A stretch of DNA of 23,993 nucleotides from Actinomycetota bacterium (GCA_009704515.1 WLDZ01000006.1:1-23993); one strand, 5' to 3'; positions 1 through 8,348 are shown, counted from the stretch's first letter. Program-made: numbers and translations. Notes: generated by a model not told the origin, from the letters alone.

Positions 1-1751
1 CATCAGGTACAACATATACAGTTCTTGGGCAGGGAACTCTTGCTCGGCAAGGATTTACATTCGCTGGCTGGAACACACTGAGCACGGGGACCGGAACAAC
101 ATATCAACCGGGTAGCACCTTTGCTATCGCTTCAAGTTTCACATTATTTGCGATCTGGACAGTTCCTTCAGCTGCGCGCCTTATTGGTAACGGTGGAGCG
201 ATCATAAATGTGGCAAATACAAATAGCGTTGCTAATGGAAGTCTTTGCTTGTCAGCTGGAATTCGTGGCATCACCTCCGATGGAACTGATATCTATTTTC
301 GACCTAGTACAAATCCTGGCTACATCTGCAGAACCACTCAAAATGGAGTTCTAGTATCGGTGCATCTTGTAACAGGCCTAGCAGCAGTTCAATCAGATTC
401 ACTTGCTTTGGTCTTTGGCAATGGCTGTTTATATCTTCGCAAAGATTCATCTACCCTAAATTCGATTTACTGCATTGCCATATCGAACTGGTCTTTGAAT
501 TCTATTTCTTTACCTGCCGGCAATCCAATGCCGGCAGGTGGTGGATGGCTCAACGGAAACTTTATTCAGTTTCCTGATGGGCGAATTGGTTCGGTTGGCA
601 CCTCAATTGCTGCTGCTTCGTGGAGTGGTGGGGTCGGAACCGGTGCCGGCCAATGTCCGACTTCAATGTTCTGTAAATCACTCCGTCTGTACACACCCAC
701 GGGCACGGGTGCCAGTACAGCGTTGACATACTCAGCTGATTTTGTCCTTGCAGACGCCATTACAGGTTGGCCGAGCGATGATCACGGAATTGCCACCGAC
801 GGAACATACCTCTATCAAATTAGACACGCTCGGGGCTATAAAGTTTGGGCGCTGCAAACAACAAGTCCATCTTTCCTCGTTTTTAATGGAGATGCAGATG
901 GAGCATCTGCAACTACACCGGCTTGTGGTGCTACCACGGGAGTAACCGCAACGTACTGTCTAATTTCAAACCCAGTAAATGGAGCATCAACAGGTGCGGC
1001 CTTAACTAATGCCACATACTTCGGTCGATCCCATGGGCTTGGTAAATATCTAGTTGGTGACTATGACGGAGCCTCGCGGTTCTGGCTATCAGAAGCTGCC
1101 ACTCCCCCGCCTGGTCCTGGTAATCCAGATATTACTCCACCCGCATTTACCAATAGCGATACTTTTACAGTGACTGAAAATGTTGCGACATCATTTAACG
1201 CTGCAACTATCACCGTCAACGACTCTGCCACTTTAGTAATCGCAGCCGGAAACGATGGGTCGCTCTTTAACATCATCAAAGTTGAAACCGCGACCGCCTA
1301 TCTGCGCTTTAAGGTATCTCCTGATTTCGAGGGGCCAACCGATGTCGGAACCAATAACATTTACAACATCACAATTACGACCACGGATTCACTTGGTAAT
1401 GCTGCATCTAGAGTATTTTTCATTATCGTTACAAACGTTAATGAAAGTTCGATCACATCGGCACCTGTTGTTACAGGAGATGTATACAAAGGGATTGTCA
1501 CGACGATTACGGTTACGGTGAATGCCCCAGGATCTGTGCGCTTTCTTTTAAAGGGGAAGAAAATTCCTTCGTGTTTAGCAAGACCAACCAGTGGTAACTA
1601 CCCAAATTTCACCGCAACTTGCCAGTGGAAGCCGCCAGTGACAGCGCTTCAGACCTTAACCGCAGTATTGACTCCATCAGATAACACCTTTACTAGTAGC
1701 ACCTCAGCCCCTAGCTCTTTCTGGGTGCTTAAGCGAACAACGAGACGGTAG
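1..1751 (+). CDS. Large secreted/surface protein, 5' end cut by window edge
   Basis: The reading frame is open from base 3 with no stop, so the gene begins upstream of the window; 582 residues are visible. Residues 1-55 look like an InlB B-repeat/Listeria-Bacteroides repeat (Flg_new type): GFTFAGWNT, then GTGTTYQPGSTF, then FTLFAIW. A region of about 300 residues follows that I do not recognise; recurring short phrases such as TDGTDIYF and TDGTYLYQ suggest a beta-propeller-like fold. A Pro/Gly linker leads to a cadherin-like domain (DITPPAF to IIVTNVNE; includes DFEGPTD). The last 97 or so residues form a domain shared with the genes at 1817 and 18997, with two cysteines 16 residues apart and the tail KRTTRR. 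The role is probably cell-surface adhesion or glycan contact, by inference only. The visible part shows no catalytic motif. Confidence 0.85.
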   Translation, partial: SGTTYTVLGQGTLARQGFTFAGWNTLSTGTGTTYQPGSTFAIASSFTLFAIWTVPSAARLIGNGGAIINVANTNSVANGSLCLSAGIRGITSDGTDIYFRPSTNPGYICRTTQNGVLVSVHLVTGLAAVQSDSLALVFGNGCLYLRKDSSTLNSIYCIAISNWSLNSISLPAGNPMPAGGGWLNGNFIQFPDGRIGSVGTSIAAASWSGGVGTGAGQCPTSMFCKSLRLYTPTGTGASTALTYSADFVLADAITGWPSDDHGIATDGTYLYQIRHARGYKVWALQTTSPSFLVFNGDADGASATTPACGATTGVTATYCLISNPVNGASTGAALTNATYFGRSHGLGKYLVGDYDGASRFWLSEAATPPPGPGNPDITPPAFTNSDTFTVTENVATSFNAATITVNDSATLVIAAGNDGSLFNIIKVETATAYLRFKVSPDFEGPTDVGTNNIYNITITTTDSLGNAASRVFFIIVTNVNESSITSAPVVTGDVYKGIVTTITVTVNAPGSVRFLLKGKKIPSCLARPTSGNYPNFTATCQWKPPVTALQTLTAVLTPSDNTFTSSTSAPSSFWVLKRTTRR

Positions 1752-1804
1752 TTGCCTTTAGTCAAAGGAGTAAATCGGCAAAATAGAGCATATTTGGACT
1801 CGGG

Positions 1805-1810
1805 TAACAT
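1805..1810 (+). promoter_or_regulatory. Leaderless-type -10 box (TAACAT) for the gene at 1817
   Basis: TAACAT ends exactly 6 nt before the GTG at 1817, and there is no Shine-Dalgarno sequence in between. This matches the TANNNT-N6-start layout known for leaderless actinobacterial transcripts. The same geometry occurs at 18985, 20883 and, on the minus strand, 18905. Confidence 0.5.
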
Positions 1811-1816
1811 ACGAGT

Positions 1817-3973
1817 GTGCGTAAGTCCTCTCTGATTGTTTTTGCGATTGTTGGACTCTCCTTGCTTCAAGGTATTGAAAACCCATCTACAGCAAAAGCT
1901 GCGCTTGCTACAAGTGGCCTTGCACTTAATCTAGATGCATCAGTTGCGGGAAGCTTCACCTCGGGGACTTGGCAAGATCAATCTGGAAATAGCCGAAATG
2001 CAACTGCAGTGAATTCTCCTACCTATGATGCAACAGATGGCTCTTTCACTTTCAATGGAACCAATCAATACTTTAATCTAGGTAACATTTTAAATTTCAC
2101 GAGTGCATTCTCAATCGAAGTTACTTTTATGCCGAACTCAATAACCGGCAATCAGATGATAGTGGCGCGACAAAATAGTGGCATCGCTGGGAATTATTTT
2201 GTCGGCATGGCGGGAGCAAAAGCGAATCACTATGTAGAGAGTTCGCCTTGGGGTCTATTATCATCATCAAATTTAAATGTTGGTACTAAATACACCTCAA
2301 CTTTGGTCTATGACTCAGCAAAAGCAATTACACCCTATTTAAATGGTGTGCAAGATGGCACTAAAACTACATTTAGCGGGAACCTATTTACTAATTCTAT
2401 TAATCTTCAGATTGGTGCTGGCCTGAACTCCAATAGCGCAAGCGATTTCTTCAATGGCAAGATTTACTCGGTGCGCATTTACAACAGAGCTCTTTCTTCA
2501 GCTGAGGTAAGCGAGAACTATGTTGAATCAACTCGAATAGTTCTGAGCAACTGGGCTGGAGCCACAGGATGTACCTTTAACGGAAGCCAAAGACATGGAA
2601 CCAAAATCTATGCGGGTACGACATCAACGATTACTAAAGTCAGACTGCAAATTGAATTCAACTCTCCCGACAGCGTAATTAACGCAACCCAAGTAGACAT
2701 TCATACAGATGCATCGGGAGCGGTAGGTACCCTCGTGGGATCTTTGCGACCCAGTGTGCTTGACGCAGCATCAACACTATCTGGTGCAACTATCCAAACT
2801 CGACGAGTTGCATTTACCGGTGCAGTGAACGTCACGAGTGGCACGACTTATTGGCTCACTTTTAATGGTAACGGCAACACAATCAGCGTGTGCGGCACGG
2901 GAAACTTTGGAATTCAGGCTTCTAGTTGGTCAGTACCCAAATCGGGCTCTGATTTCTTTCTGCGATTTGGCGGCGGAGCTTCTTACACAACGTGGCCTAA
3001 CATCTTTCAATTTGAACTCTCACTCGGTCCAGCAGATACAACCGCGCCGGTGATTACAGGCCCTGGTAGTTTGACAACAGCTACGGTATCGGCATCGACT
3101 AATGAGAATACGACCTGGACACATCAGTATTCAGCTAATGAAGGCGTTACTTGGTCAATAACAGGCGTCGATTCGGCAACATTTACAATCAGCACAGGTG
3201 GACTGCTTTCGTTAAGTGCAAAGAACTTTGAGGTTAGAAGCGATGCAAACCTTGACGGTATCTTTACCGTAACAGTAAGGGCCACAGATTCATCAGGAAA
3301 TATCGGTACGCAGGCGTTGAATGTGACGATTGTTGATGTCTCAGAATTTCCAATCATATCAATCAATGCCGGAGCATCCACTCACGCAATCTCTGTTGCT
3401 GAGAACCAAACGACAGTCATTACCTACACCGGAACCGATCCCGATACTGGAACAACCCTAGGGTGGTATTTTGCCAACAACGCTTTCGATCAGAGTAAGT
3501 TCAATTTAGATGCAAACACAGGGGTTCTCACTTTCAAAGTTGCACCCGATTTTGAAGGACCTACAGATACAAATACAGACAATGTTTATCGCGTGAATAT
3601 CGGCCTATTTGATGGGGCTAATCTCACAACTCAATTGCTTTCGGTCACAATCACAAACATTAACGAGGATTCATCTATGGCAACTCCGACTATCGCCGCG
3701 ACTGCGATTAAAGGAATCACAGTAAACGTCTCGGTCGTTGCGGATACACCGGGCAGAGTTCAGTTCTTTTTTAACGGTAAGCGAATACCCAATTGTAAAG
3801 CTGTCTCAACCTCAGGTGCCGCTCCTACCGCAACAGCGGTATGCGCTTGGAAACCTGCAATCCATGGTGTAGGCAACATAACTGCCAGAGTAACTCCCAC
3901 AAATGTTGGTCTCTCGGCTTCGGTATCGCCACCGCTACGAGTAGTTATCAGTAAACGCACAACTCTTCGGTAA
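1817..3973 (+). CDS. Secreted LamG-domain/cadherin-like surface protein
   Basis: 718 residues from a GTG start. The start is chosen because it opens a good signal peptide (basic MRKSS, hydrophobic core, likely cleavage after AKA at about residue 28). Residues about 30-236 form a LamG/concanavalin-A-like lectin domain (LNLDASVAGSF, WQDQSGNSRNA, FNGTNQYFNLG, FNGKIYSVRIYNRALSSAEV). Residues about 243-405 form a beta-rich module resembling choice-of-anchor domains. Two cadherin-like domains follow (about 407-510 and 511-617; the second carries APDFEGPTD), then the C-terminal domain shared with the neighbours (about 620-718), with cysteines 16 apart (NC...VC) and the tail KRTTLR. The protein is likely displayed at the surface for glycan binding. 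It has no LPXTG motif and no clear C-terminal membrane segment, so the anchoring mode is unknown. It lies 65 bases after a paralogous gene in the same direction. Confidence 0.88.
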   Translation: MRKSSLIVFAIVGLSLLQGIENPSTAKAALATSGLALNLDASVAGSFTSGTWQDQSGNSRNATAVNSPTYDATDGSFTFNGTNQYFNLGNILNFTSAFSIEVTFMPNSITGNQMIVARQNSGIAGNYFVGMAGAKANHYVESSPWGLLSSSNLNVGTKYTSTLVYDSAKAITPYLNGVQDGTKTTFSGNLFTNSINLQIGAGLNSNSASDFFNGKIYSVRIYNRALSSAEVSENYVESTRIVLSNWAGATGCTFNGSQRHGTKIYAGTTSTITKVRLQIEFNSPDSVINATQVDIHTDASGAVGTLVGSLRPSVLDAASTLSGATIQTRRVAFTGAVNVTSGTTYWLTFNGNGNTISVCGTGNFGIQASSWSVPKSGSDFFLRFGGGASYTTWPNIFQFELSLGPADTTAPVITGPGSLTTATVSASTNENTTWTHQYSANEGVTWSITGVDSATFTISTGGLLSLSAKNFEVRSDANLDGIFTVTVRATDSSGNIGTQALNVTIVDVSEFPIISINAGASTHAISVAENQTTVITYTGTDPDTGTTLGWYFANNAFDQSKFNLDANTGVLTFKVAPDFEGPTDTNTDNVYRVNIGLFDGANLTTQLLSVTITNINEDSSMATPTIAATAIKGITVNVSVVADTPGRVQFFFNGKRIPNCKAVSTSGAAPTATAVCAWKPAIHGVGNITARVTPTNVGLSASVSPPLRVVISKRTTLR

Positions 3974-4011
3974 TCCACGATTCATAATCCAACTAAAGTC
4001 ACGCCAGAAGA

Positions 4012-4041
4012 TATAATTTGATACACAAATAAAACTGGGAG
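4012..4041 (+). promoter_or_regulatory. Consensus -10 (TATAAT) and Shine-Dalgarno for the esterase gene
   Basis: TATAAT lies at 4012-4017 in the 73-base gap after the LamG protein gene. GGGAG at 4037-4041 lies 5 nt before the TTG start at 4047. I see no convincing -35 box at 16-18 nt spacing. Confidence 0.5.
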
Positions 4042-4046
4042 TCCCG

Positions 4047-4958
4047 TTGGCTAGAATTCGTTTTAATTCGCTACCCGTTGCTCTCATTATTATTGCCGCA
4101 CTGGCAGTTATTTCGCTGGAGATCTTCCGTGGTGGAGCCGGTACTGATTTCAGTGAATTTGAAAGTGGTGCTGCTTACGATTCAAATTCAGATATTACGC
4201 TCAACGCCGATCGTCCAGCATCGCTCTTCTTGCCACTTGATTATTCATCAGAGAAGGCAGTACCGCTTCTCATAAATCTTCATGGTTATTCAGGCGAATC
4301 TATTGGACATAGTTCTTACACATTTTTACAAGCGATGGCTAAAGAGCGTGGGCTGGCTTATGTCGCACCCGATGGCACAATCGATTCATTGCAAAATCAA
4401 TTCTGGAACGCCTCAATAGCTTGCTGTAATTTCAATGATGTCGCGGTCGATGATGTTGCCTACATTAAGAGTTTGATTAATGAGGCATCGCAGAAAGTTT
4501 CTATCGATCCGATGCGAATCTATCTTTTTGGACATTCCAATGGACACTTCATGAGCTACAAATTTGCTTGTTCAACTGAAGGTATCGTTGCTGCGATAGC
4601 TGGGTTGGCAGGTGCTACCGATGAACCGTGTGATGGGGCACCTACGAATATTCTGCATATCCATGGCACCGCGGATCAGACGATTCTCTATGGCGGTGGC
4701 GAACTTTTTGCAAAGAGATACCCATCAGTTGATGAGACTCTCGCGCAATGGACTGAAATCAATTCATGTTCATCTTCGAAGGAGAGCGATTTCGAGCTAA
4801 TGCAATCCACTGTTGGCGAAGAGACAACCAATCGAACTTACTCATGTTCAAAGGCAGATTTGGAACTGTGGCGAATCAACGGTGGGGTCCATACGCCTAC
4901 TCTCGATAAAGAGTTTGCCAATAAGGTACTTGATTGGCTACTGGCTCGAAAGCTTTGA
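4047..4958 (+). CDS. Secreted/membrane-anchored esterase, PHB-depolymerase/LpqC-like alpha/beta hydrolase
   Basis: 303 residues, serine esterase of the PHB depolymerase/feruloyl esterase-like group (COG3509 type). Residues about 9-27 form one hydrophobic helix after a basic start, giving a signal anchor or signal peptide, so the enzyme acts outside the membrane. An oxyanion-hole LHGYSG motif lies at about 78-83. The family signature W-N-A-S-I-A-C-C followed by VDDVAYI lies at about 120-140. The nucleophile elbow is GHSNG with Ser164. The acid is Asp210 in HGTADQT and the base is His282 in GGVHTP, so the triad is complete. The start codon is TTG: it has GGGAG 5 nt upstream and there is no ATG before residue 97. 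The substrate cannot be read from sequence; it could be a polyester, or acyl groups on plant or algal polysaccharide. The position between surface proteins and fucose genes favours polysaccharide processing, as an inference. Confidence 0.85.
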   Translation: MARIRFNSLPVALIIIAALAVISLEIFRGGAGTDFSEFESGAAYDSNSDITLNADRPASLFLPLDYSSEKAVPLLINLHGYSGESIGHSSYTFLQAMAKERGLAYVAPDGTIDSLQNQFWNASIACCNFNDVAVDDVAYIKSLINEASQKVSIDPMRIYLFGHSNGHFMSYKFACSTEGIVAAIAGLAGATDEPCDGAPTNILHIHGTADQTILYGGGELFAKRYPSVDETLAQWTEINSCSSSKESDFELMQSTVGEETTNRTYSCSKADLELWRINGGVHTPTLDKEFANKVLDWLLARKL

Positions 4959-4982
4959 ATCGTATAGGATTTCTCCTATTAC
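4955..4982 (+). promoter_or_regulatory. Promoter with candidate operator for the lactate dehydrogenase-hydrolase pair
   Basis: The inverted repeat ATAGGA-TTTC-TCCTAT occupies 4964-4979. It sits between a possible -35 (TTGAAT, 4955-4960) and a weak -10 (TATTAC, 4977-4982; 16 nt spacer). The string CGTATAGGATTT at 4961-4972 matches CGTATAGTATTT at 12781-12792 in 11 of 12 positions, which ties this promoter to the divergent operon promoter of the same island. The core promoter boxes are uncertain; the palindrome is clear. Confidence 0.5.
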
Positions 4983-5007
4983 GAACGATGTTAGATGAGG
5001 AATCTCG

Positions 5008-6264
5008 ATGAAGAATGTAAAGCGCCAGCTCCCGAACCCGCGTGAACTCGCTCCGTTGCTCCGTTTTACTCTTCCCAAACTTCCAACACGAAAGAATCGT
5101 TTAGCTAAGGCGCTCACAATTTGGGATCTGCGCACGATTGCCAAGCGACGTACTCCAACTGGTCCTTTTGATTACACCGATGGCAGCGCTGAATCAGAGG
5201 TAACACTTGATCGCGCTCGTCGCTCATATCTCGATATTGAATTCCGTCCCAATATTCTTCACAATGTTGCAAACGCAGATACCTCATGCGAAATCCTGGG
5301 CGAAAAATTTGCAATGCCATTTGGAATAGCGCCAACAGGTTTTACGCGAATGATGCACACTGAAGGCGAAATTGCCGGAGCGCGTGCAGCTGAAAAGTTT
5401 GGCATTCCATTCTCACTTTCAACTCTTGGCACTAGCACCATCGAAGATGTAGTTGCTGCGGCTCCTAATGGTGTCAACTGGTTCCAGTTGTATATGTGGA
5501 AAGACCGCGAAGGCAGCATGGCGTTGGTTAAGCGAGCACAAGATGCTGGCGTAAAGCACCTTATGTTGACTGTCGATGTCCCTGCTGCTGGTGCACGACT
5601 GCGTGATACACGCAATGGATTAACTGTTCCTCCGCGCCTTACAATTAAAACTCTGCTTGATGCGGCCCCCCGTCCAGAATGGTGGATGAACTTCTTAACG
5701 ACTCCTGCAATTACTTTTGCATCGATGTCTAACTGGGAAGGCACCGTCGGAGAACTACTTGATTACATGTTCGATCCGACCATGACTTTTGAGGACCTCA
5801 AGTGGGTTCGCGAGCAATGGGATGGCAAATTATCTATTAAGGGTATTCAGACTGTAGAAGATGCCAAGCTTGCCGCTAAATACGGCGCTGATGCCATCAT
5901 TCTTTCAAACCACGGTGGTCGCCAACTTGATCGCGCACCTGTACCTCTGCACTTACTTGCAGATGTTAAGAAAGAATTAAAGAACGATATGGAAATCCAT
6001 ATCGATACCGGAATCATGCATGGTGCAGATGTACTGGCTGCCCTGGCACTCGGCGCGGACTTTGCCTATATTGGTCGCGCCTATCTCTATGGCCTCATGG
6101 CTGGTGGCCAAGAGGGTGTAGAACGCGCACTTGAGATCATGCAGAAAGAGATGATTCGAACCATGAAGCTTCTCGGCGTTAACTCTCTCAAAGAGTTAGA
6201 GCCAAAACATGTCAAGATACTTCAAACTCATGCTGGCCTCGGCCGCCTTTCGGATGGAAAGTAA
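5008..6264 (+). CDS. lldD: FMN-dependent alpha-hydroxy-acid dehydrogenase, probable L-lactate dehydrogenase
   Basis: 418 residues, a full-length member of the FMN alpha-hydroxy-acid dehydrogenase family (LldD, glycolate oxidase, mandelate dehydrogenase). It shows the FMN-site phrase MPFGIAPTGF, then STLGTSTIEDV, then WFQLYMWKDRE, then LTVDVPAAGARLRD. The catalytic motif SNHGGRQLD holds the active-site His302 and substrate Arg305. IDTGIMHGADVLAALALGAD and YIGRAYLYGLMAGG bind the FMN phosphate. GAGGAA lies 5 nt before the ATG. The next gene starts directly after its stop, so the two are co-transcribed. The neighbouring pathway releases L-lactate, which makes L-lactate oxidation to pyruvate with electrons passed to the respiratory chain the most likely job. 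Another 2-hydroxy acid is possible, since the family has close relatives with different substrates. Confidence 0.88.
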   Translation: MKNVKRQLPNPRELAPLLRFTLPKLPTRKNRLAKALTIWDLRTIAKRRTPTGPFDYTDGSAESEVTLDRARRSYLDIEFRPNILHNVANADTSCEILGEKFAMPFGIAPTGFTRMMHTEGEIAGARAAEKFGIPFSLSTLGTSTIEDVVAAAPNGVNWFQLYMWKDREGSMALVKRAQDAGVKHLMLTVDVPAAGARLRDTRNGLTVPPRLTIKTLLDAAPRPEWWMNFLTTPAITFASMSNWEGTVGELLDYMFDPTMTFEDLKWVREQWDGKLSIKGIQTVEDAKLAAKYGADAIILSNHGGRQLDRAPVPLHLLADVKKELKNDMEIHIDTGIMHGADVLAALALGADFAYIGRAYLYGLMAGGQEGVERALEIMQKEMIRTMKLLGVNSLKELEPKHVKILQTHAGLGRLSDGK

Positions 6265-7113
6265 ATGCGTATAGCTCGTATTGGAAATGTTGGCGAAGAG
6301 AAGCCTGTCGTTGTTAAGGGCGATCATTATGTGGTTGTTGATTCACTTGTCTCTGATTGGACACGTGAGACTCTTGAAGCTGGTGCATTTGAAAAAGTAG
6401 CTACCGCTGACTTATCAGGTTTGCCTACAATCGCTAAAGGATCAGCGCGTATCGGTGCTCCAATCCATCGTCCAACTAAAGTTATCTGTATTGGCTTGAA
6501 TTACTTGGGTCATATCAAAGAGACTAATGCTGATACGCCTGCCGAGCCGGTTGCTTTTATGAAAGCCCCAGATAGCGTTGTGGGACCGAACGATGACATC
6601 ATTATTCCGCCAAATAGCAACGCAACTGACTACGAAGTCGAGCTAGCAATTGTTATTGGTAAGCGTGCACTTTATTTGGATTCTCCAGATCAGGCGCCAG
6701 CACATATCTTGGGTTACACAATTGCTCAAGATGTCTCAGAGCGTCACTGGCAGCTAGAACGATCTGGACAATGGATGAAAGGTAAGTCTTTCCCAACATT
6801 TAATCCGATAGGTCCTGAAATCGTCACTGGCGATGAAATCAACCCAAGTAACTTACGACTCTGGTGCAGCGTCAATGGTGTGATGAAGCAGGATTCGAAT
6901 ACAGATGACCTGCTCTTTGGAATCAATCACATCGTCTGGTACTTGAGCCAATTTATGGAGCTTTTTCCTGGAGACATTATCAATACTGGTACTCCATTCG
7001 GAGTTGGCCTTGGCTTCAAGCCACCTGTTTATCTTAAAGTGGGCGATGAGATAAAGACTGGTATTGAAGGTATTGGTGAAATCTCCAATACCTGCGTTGC
7101 AACTACTCGTTAA
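6265..7113 (+). CDS. FAH-family hydrolase, probable 2,4-diketo-3-deoxy-L-fuconate hydrolase
   Basis: 282 residues, fumarylacetoacetate hydrolase family (COG0179), complete length. Motifs in order: IGLNYLGHIKET at about 76-87, DYEVELAIVIGK at about 122-133 (metal ligands Glu124 and Glu126), QDVSERHWQ (ligand Asp156), GKSFPTFNPIGP, and NTGTPFGVGLG. Members bind Mg2+ or Mn2+ and cut C-C bonds next to a keto group. In the oxidative L-fucose pathway this family cleaves the diketo acid to pyruvate and L-lactate. That fits the L-lactate dehydrogenase encoded directly upstream and the fuconate dehydratase and SDR genes nearby. The ATG follows the previous stop codon with no gap, suggesting coupled translation. 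The gene converges on the mutarotase gene with 24 bases between them and no visible terminator hairpin. The exact substrate is inferred from context. Confidence 0.85.
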   Translation: MRIARIGNVGEEKPVVVKGDHYVVVDSLVSDWTRETLEAGAFEKVATADLSGLPTIAKGSARIGAPIHRPTKVICIGLNYLGHIKETNADTPAEPVAFMKAPDSVVGPNDDIIIPPNSNATDYEVELAIVIGKRALYLDSPDQAPAHILGYTIAQDVSERHWQLERSGQWMKGKSFPTFNPIGPEIVTGDEINPSNLRLWCSVNGVMKQDSNTDDLLFGINHIVWYLSQFMELFPGDIINTGTPFGVGLGFKPPVYLKVGDEIKTGIEGIGEISNTCVATTR

Positions 7114-7137
7114 TCAAAGGTAGCTAATCAAAACTGG

Positions 7138-7461
7138 TTAATCGACGTGGAATACCTCAGGAATTGAGGCCCACCATTCGCCCTCTGCGCGAGATTCGAT
7201 TGGACGCTGTAGTGGCTCACAGATGCTCCACCACTCTTGAGTTTTAGGGTCTGCTGCCATCTTTGCCATATCTGCCGCGTAGTCGGTTCCTGTGTACTCA
7301 TAATACGAAAAGAGCACTTCACCGAAACGGTAAATAGAGTAGTTCTGGATATTGACCTCTTTGATCTTTGCAAGGATCTCTGGCCATACAGCAGCATGCA
7401 GTCGCTCATACTCCTCACGATTAGCAGCTGGCATTCCAATAACTGATGCGTATCGTTGCAT
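7138..7461 (-). CDS. RhaM-family sugar mutarotase, probable L-fucose mutarotase
   Basis: 107 residues, matching the usual length of the L-rhamnose mutarotase family (PF05336). RYASVIG opens the strand. His22 in YERLHAAVWPE sits where RhaM of E. coli has its catalytic histidine. NYSIYRFGEVLFSYYEY and the tryptophan pair in TQEWWSICEPLQRP are family hallmarks. The enzyme interconverts alpha and beta anomers so that the dehydrogenase receives its preferred form. It is the last gene of the minus-strand operon. A G-rich ribosome site (AAGGGGGA) lies 5 bases before the ATG. RhaM-family proteins act in the oxidative L-fucose clusters of other bacteria, so L-fucose is the likely substrate here. L-rhamnose cannot be excluded from sequence alone. 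Confidence 0.87.
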   Translation of the reverse strand: MQRYASVIGMPAANREEYERLHAAVWPEILAKIKEVNIQNYSIYRFGEVLFSYYEYTGTDYAADMAKMAADPKTQEWWSICEPLQRPIESRAEGEWWASIPEVFHVD

Positions 7462-7484
7462 TTCTTCCCCCTTGGAGTTTTTGG

Positions 7485-8348
7485 TTAGAGATTGTAAACA
7501 GATTTAGCGGTCTTTGATTTGAGCCAAGCTTTCTGATCTGAACTCAATTTATCAATAACTTCGAGTTGAGCCTTCCAGACTTCAACATAGGTGTTGCCAA
7601 GAACAATTACTGGCCAATCCCCACCCATCATGATTCTCTCAACTCCAAAAGTTTCCACCATCAAATCTACATACGGCTGCCAATCTGCGACAGTCCAGTT
7701 TTCTAGATTAGAAGCTGTATTGAGCCCTGAAAGCTTTGTATAAACATTTGGGAAGGCGGCAATTTCTTTCATTGAAGAAGCCCACGGTTCTAGCTCCTTG
7801 GCAGCAATCGGTGGCTTTGCAAAGTGATCGACAATAATCTTTAGATTAGGAAACTTCTTAGCCAGCGTTACAACATTCTTGGTTTGTTCTGGCTTAACTG
7901 AGACATAATCCAAAGTCAGGCCAGCCGCTTCGATATAGCTGATTGTCTCAAGCACCTCTGGGCGAATAATCCAGGCATCATCGTTTTCATACTTTGGATT
8001 TGAATAATCATGGCTGAGATTGCGAAAACCTTTAACCAGTGGATTCTTGGCGAAAATATCAATCGCGGCCCGTGCTTCTTTAGGGCGATCAAAAGGCACC
8101 CATGCCACAACTGCGCGCACGAAATCCGAATGCGCTGCTACATCTAACATATAAAAAGTATCCTCATATGAATCTGCAGCCTGTACCAGAATCGAACTTG
8201 TTACCCCTGACGCTGGAATTTCAGGCGCCAATCTTTCAGGAGTGAAGTCATCAAATAGGGGGCCGTAGGAAGGTTCAATCCAGCTGTATTCACGCTCGCT
8301 CATCACCCATAGGTGTTGATGTGAATCAATGAGTTCTTCTTTACTCAT
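7485..8348 (-). CDS. Amidohydrolase-family lactonase, probable L-fuconolactonase
   Basis: 287 residues, amidohydrolase_2 family (COG3618, TIM-barrel hydrolase). The N-terminal metal motif is DSHQHLW with His10 and His12. The phrase YSWIEPSYGPLFDDFTPERL is typical of the sugar-lactonase branch. VDHFAKPP (about residue 175) supplies another metal-site histidine, and GGDWPV (about residue 244) carries the catalytic aspartate. Known relatives hydrolyse L-fucono-1,4-lactone, L-rhamnono-lactone or galactarolactone. Its place in an operon with a fucose-dehydrogenase-like reductase and a mutarotase makes L-fuconolactone the best guess. It would feed L-fuconate to the dehydratase encoded at 13896. A 48-base gap separates it from the upstream rraA-like gene and a 23-base gap from the mutarotase gene. 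Shine-Dalgarno AGGGAAG lies about 8 bases before the ATG. Confidence 0.87.
   Translation of the reverse strand: MSKEELIDSHQHLWVMSEREYSWIEPSYGPLFDDFTPERLAPEIPASGVTSSILVQAADSYEDTFYMLDVAAHSDFVRAVVAWVPFDRPKEARAAIDIFAKNPLVKGFRNLSHDYSNPKYENDDAWIIRPEVLETISYIEAAGLTLDYVSVKPEQTKNVVTLAKKFPNLKIIVDHFAKPPIAAKELEPWASSMKEIAAFPNVYTKLSGLNTASNLENWTVADWQPYVDLMVETFGVERIMMGGDWPVIVLGNTYVEVWKAQLEVIDKLSSDQKAWLKSKTAKSVYNL

Noticed and set aside
5259..5744. 161-codon minus-strand frame within the lactate dehydrogenase gene
   Set aside because: It is antisense to conserved FMN-enzyme motifs and shows no recognisable protein features.
7128..7439. Alternative minus-strand frame of 103 codons over the mutarotase gene
   Set aside because: The other frame (7138-7461) has the RhaM family motifs and a ribosome site.
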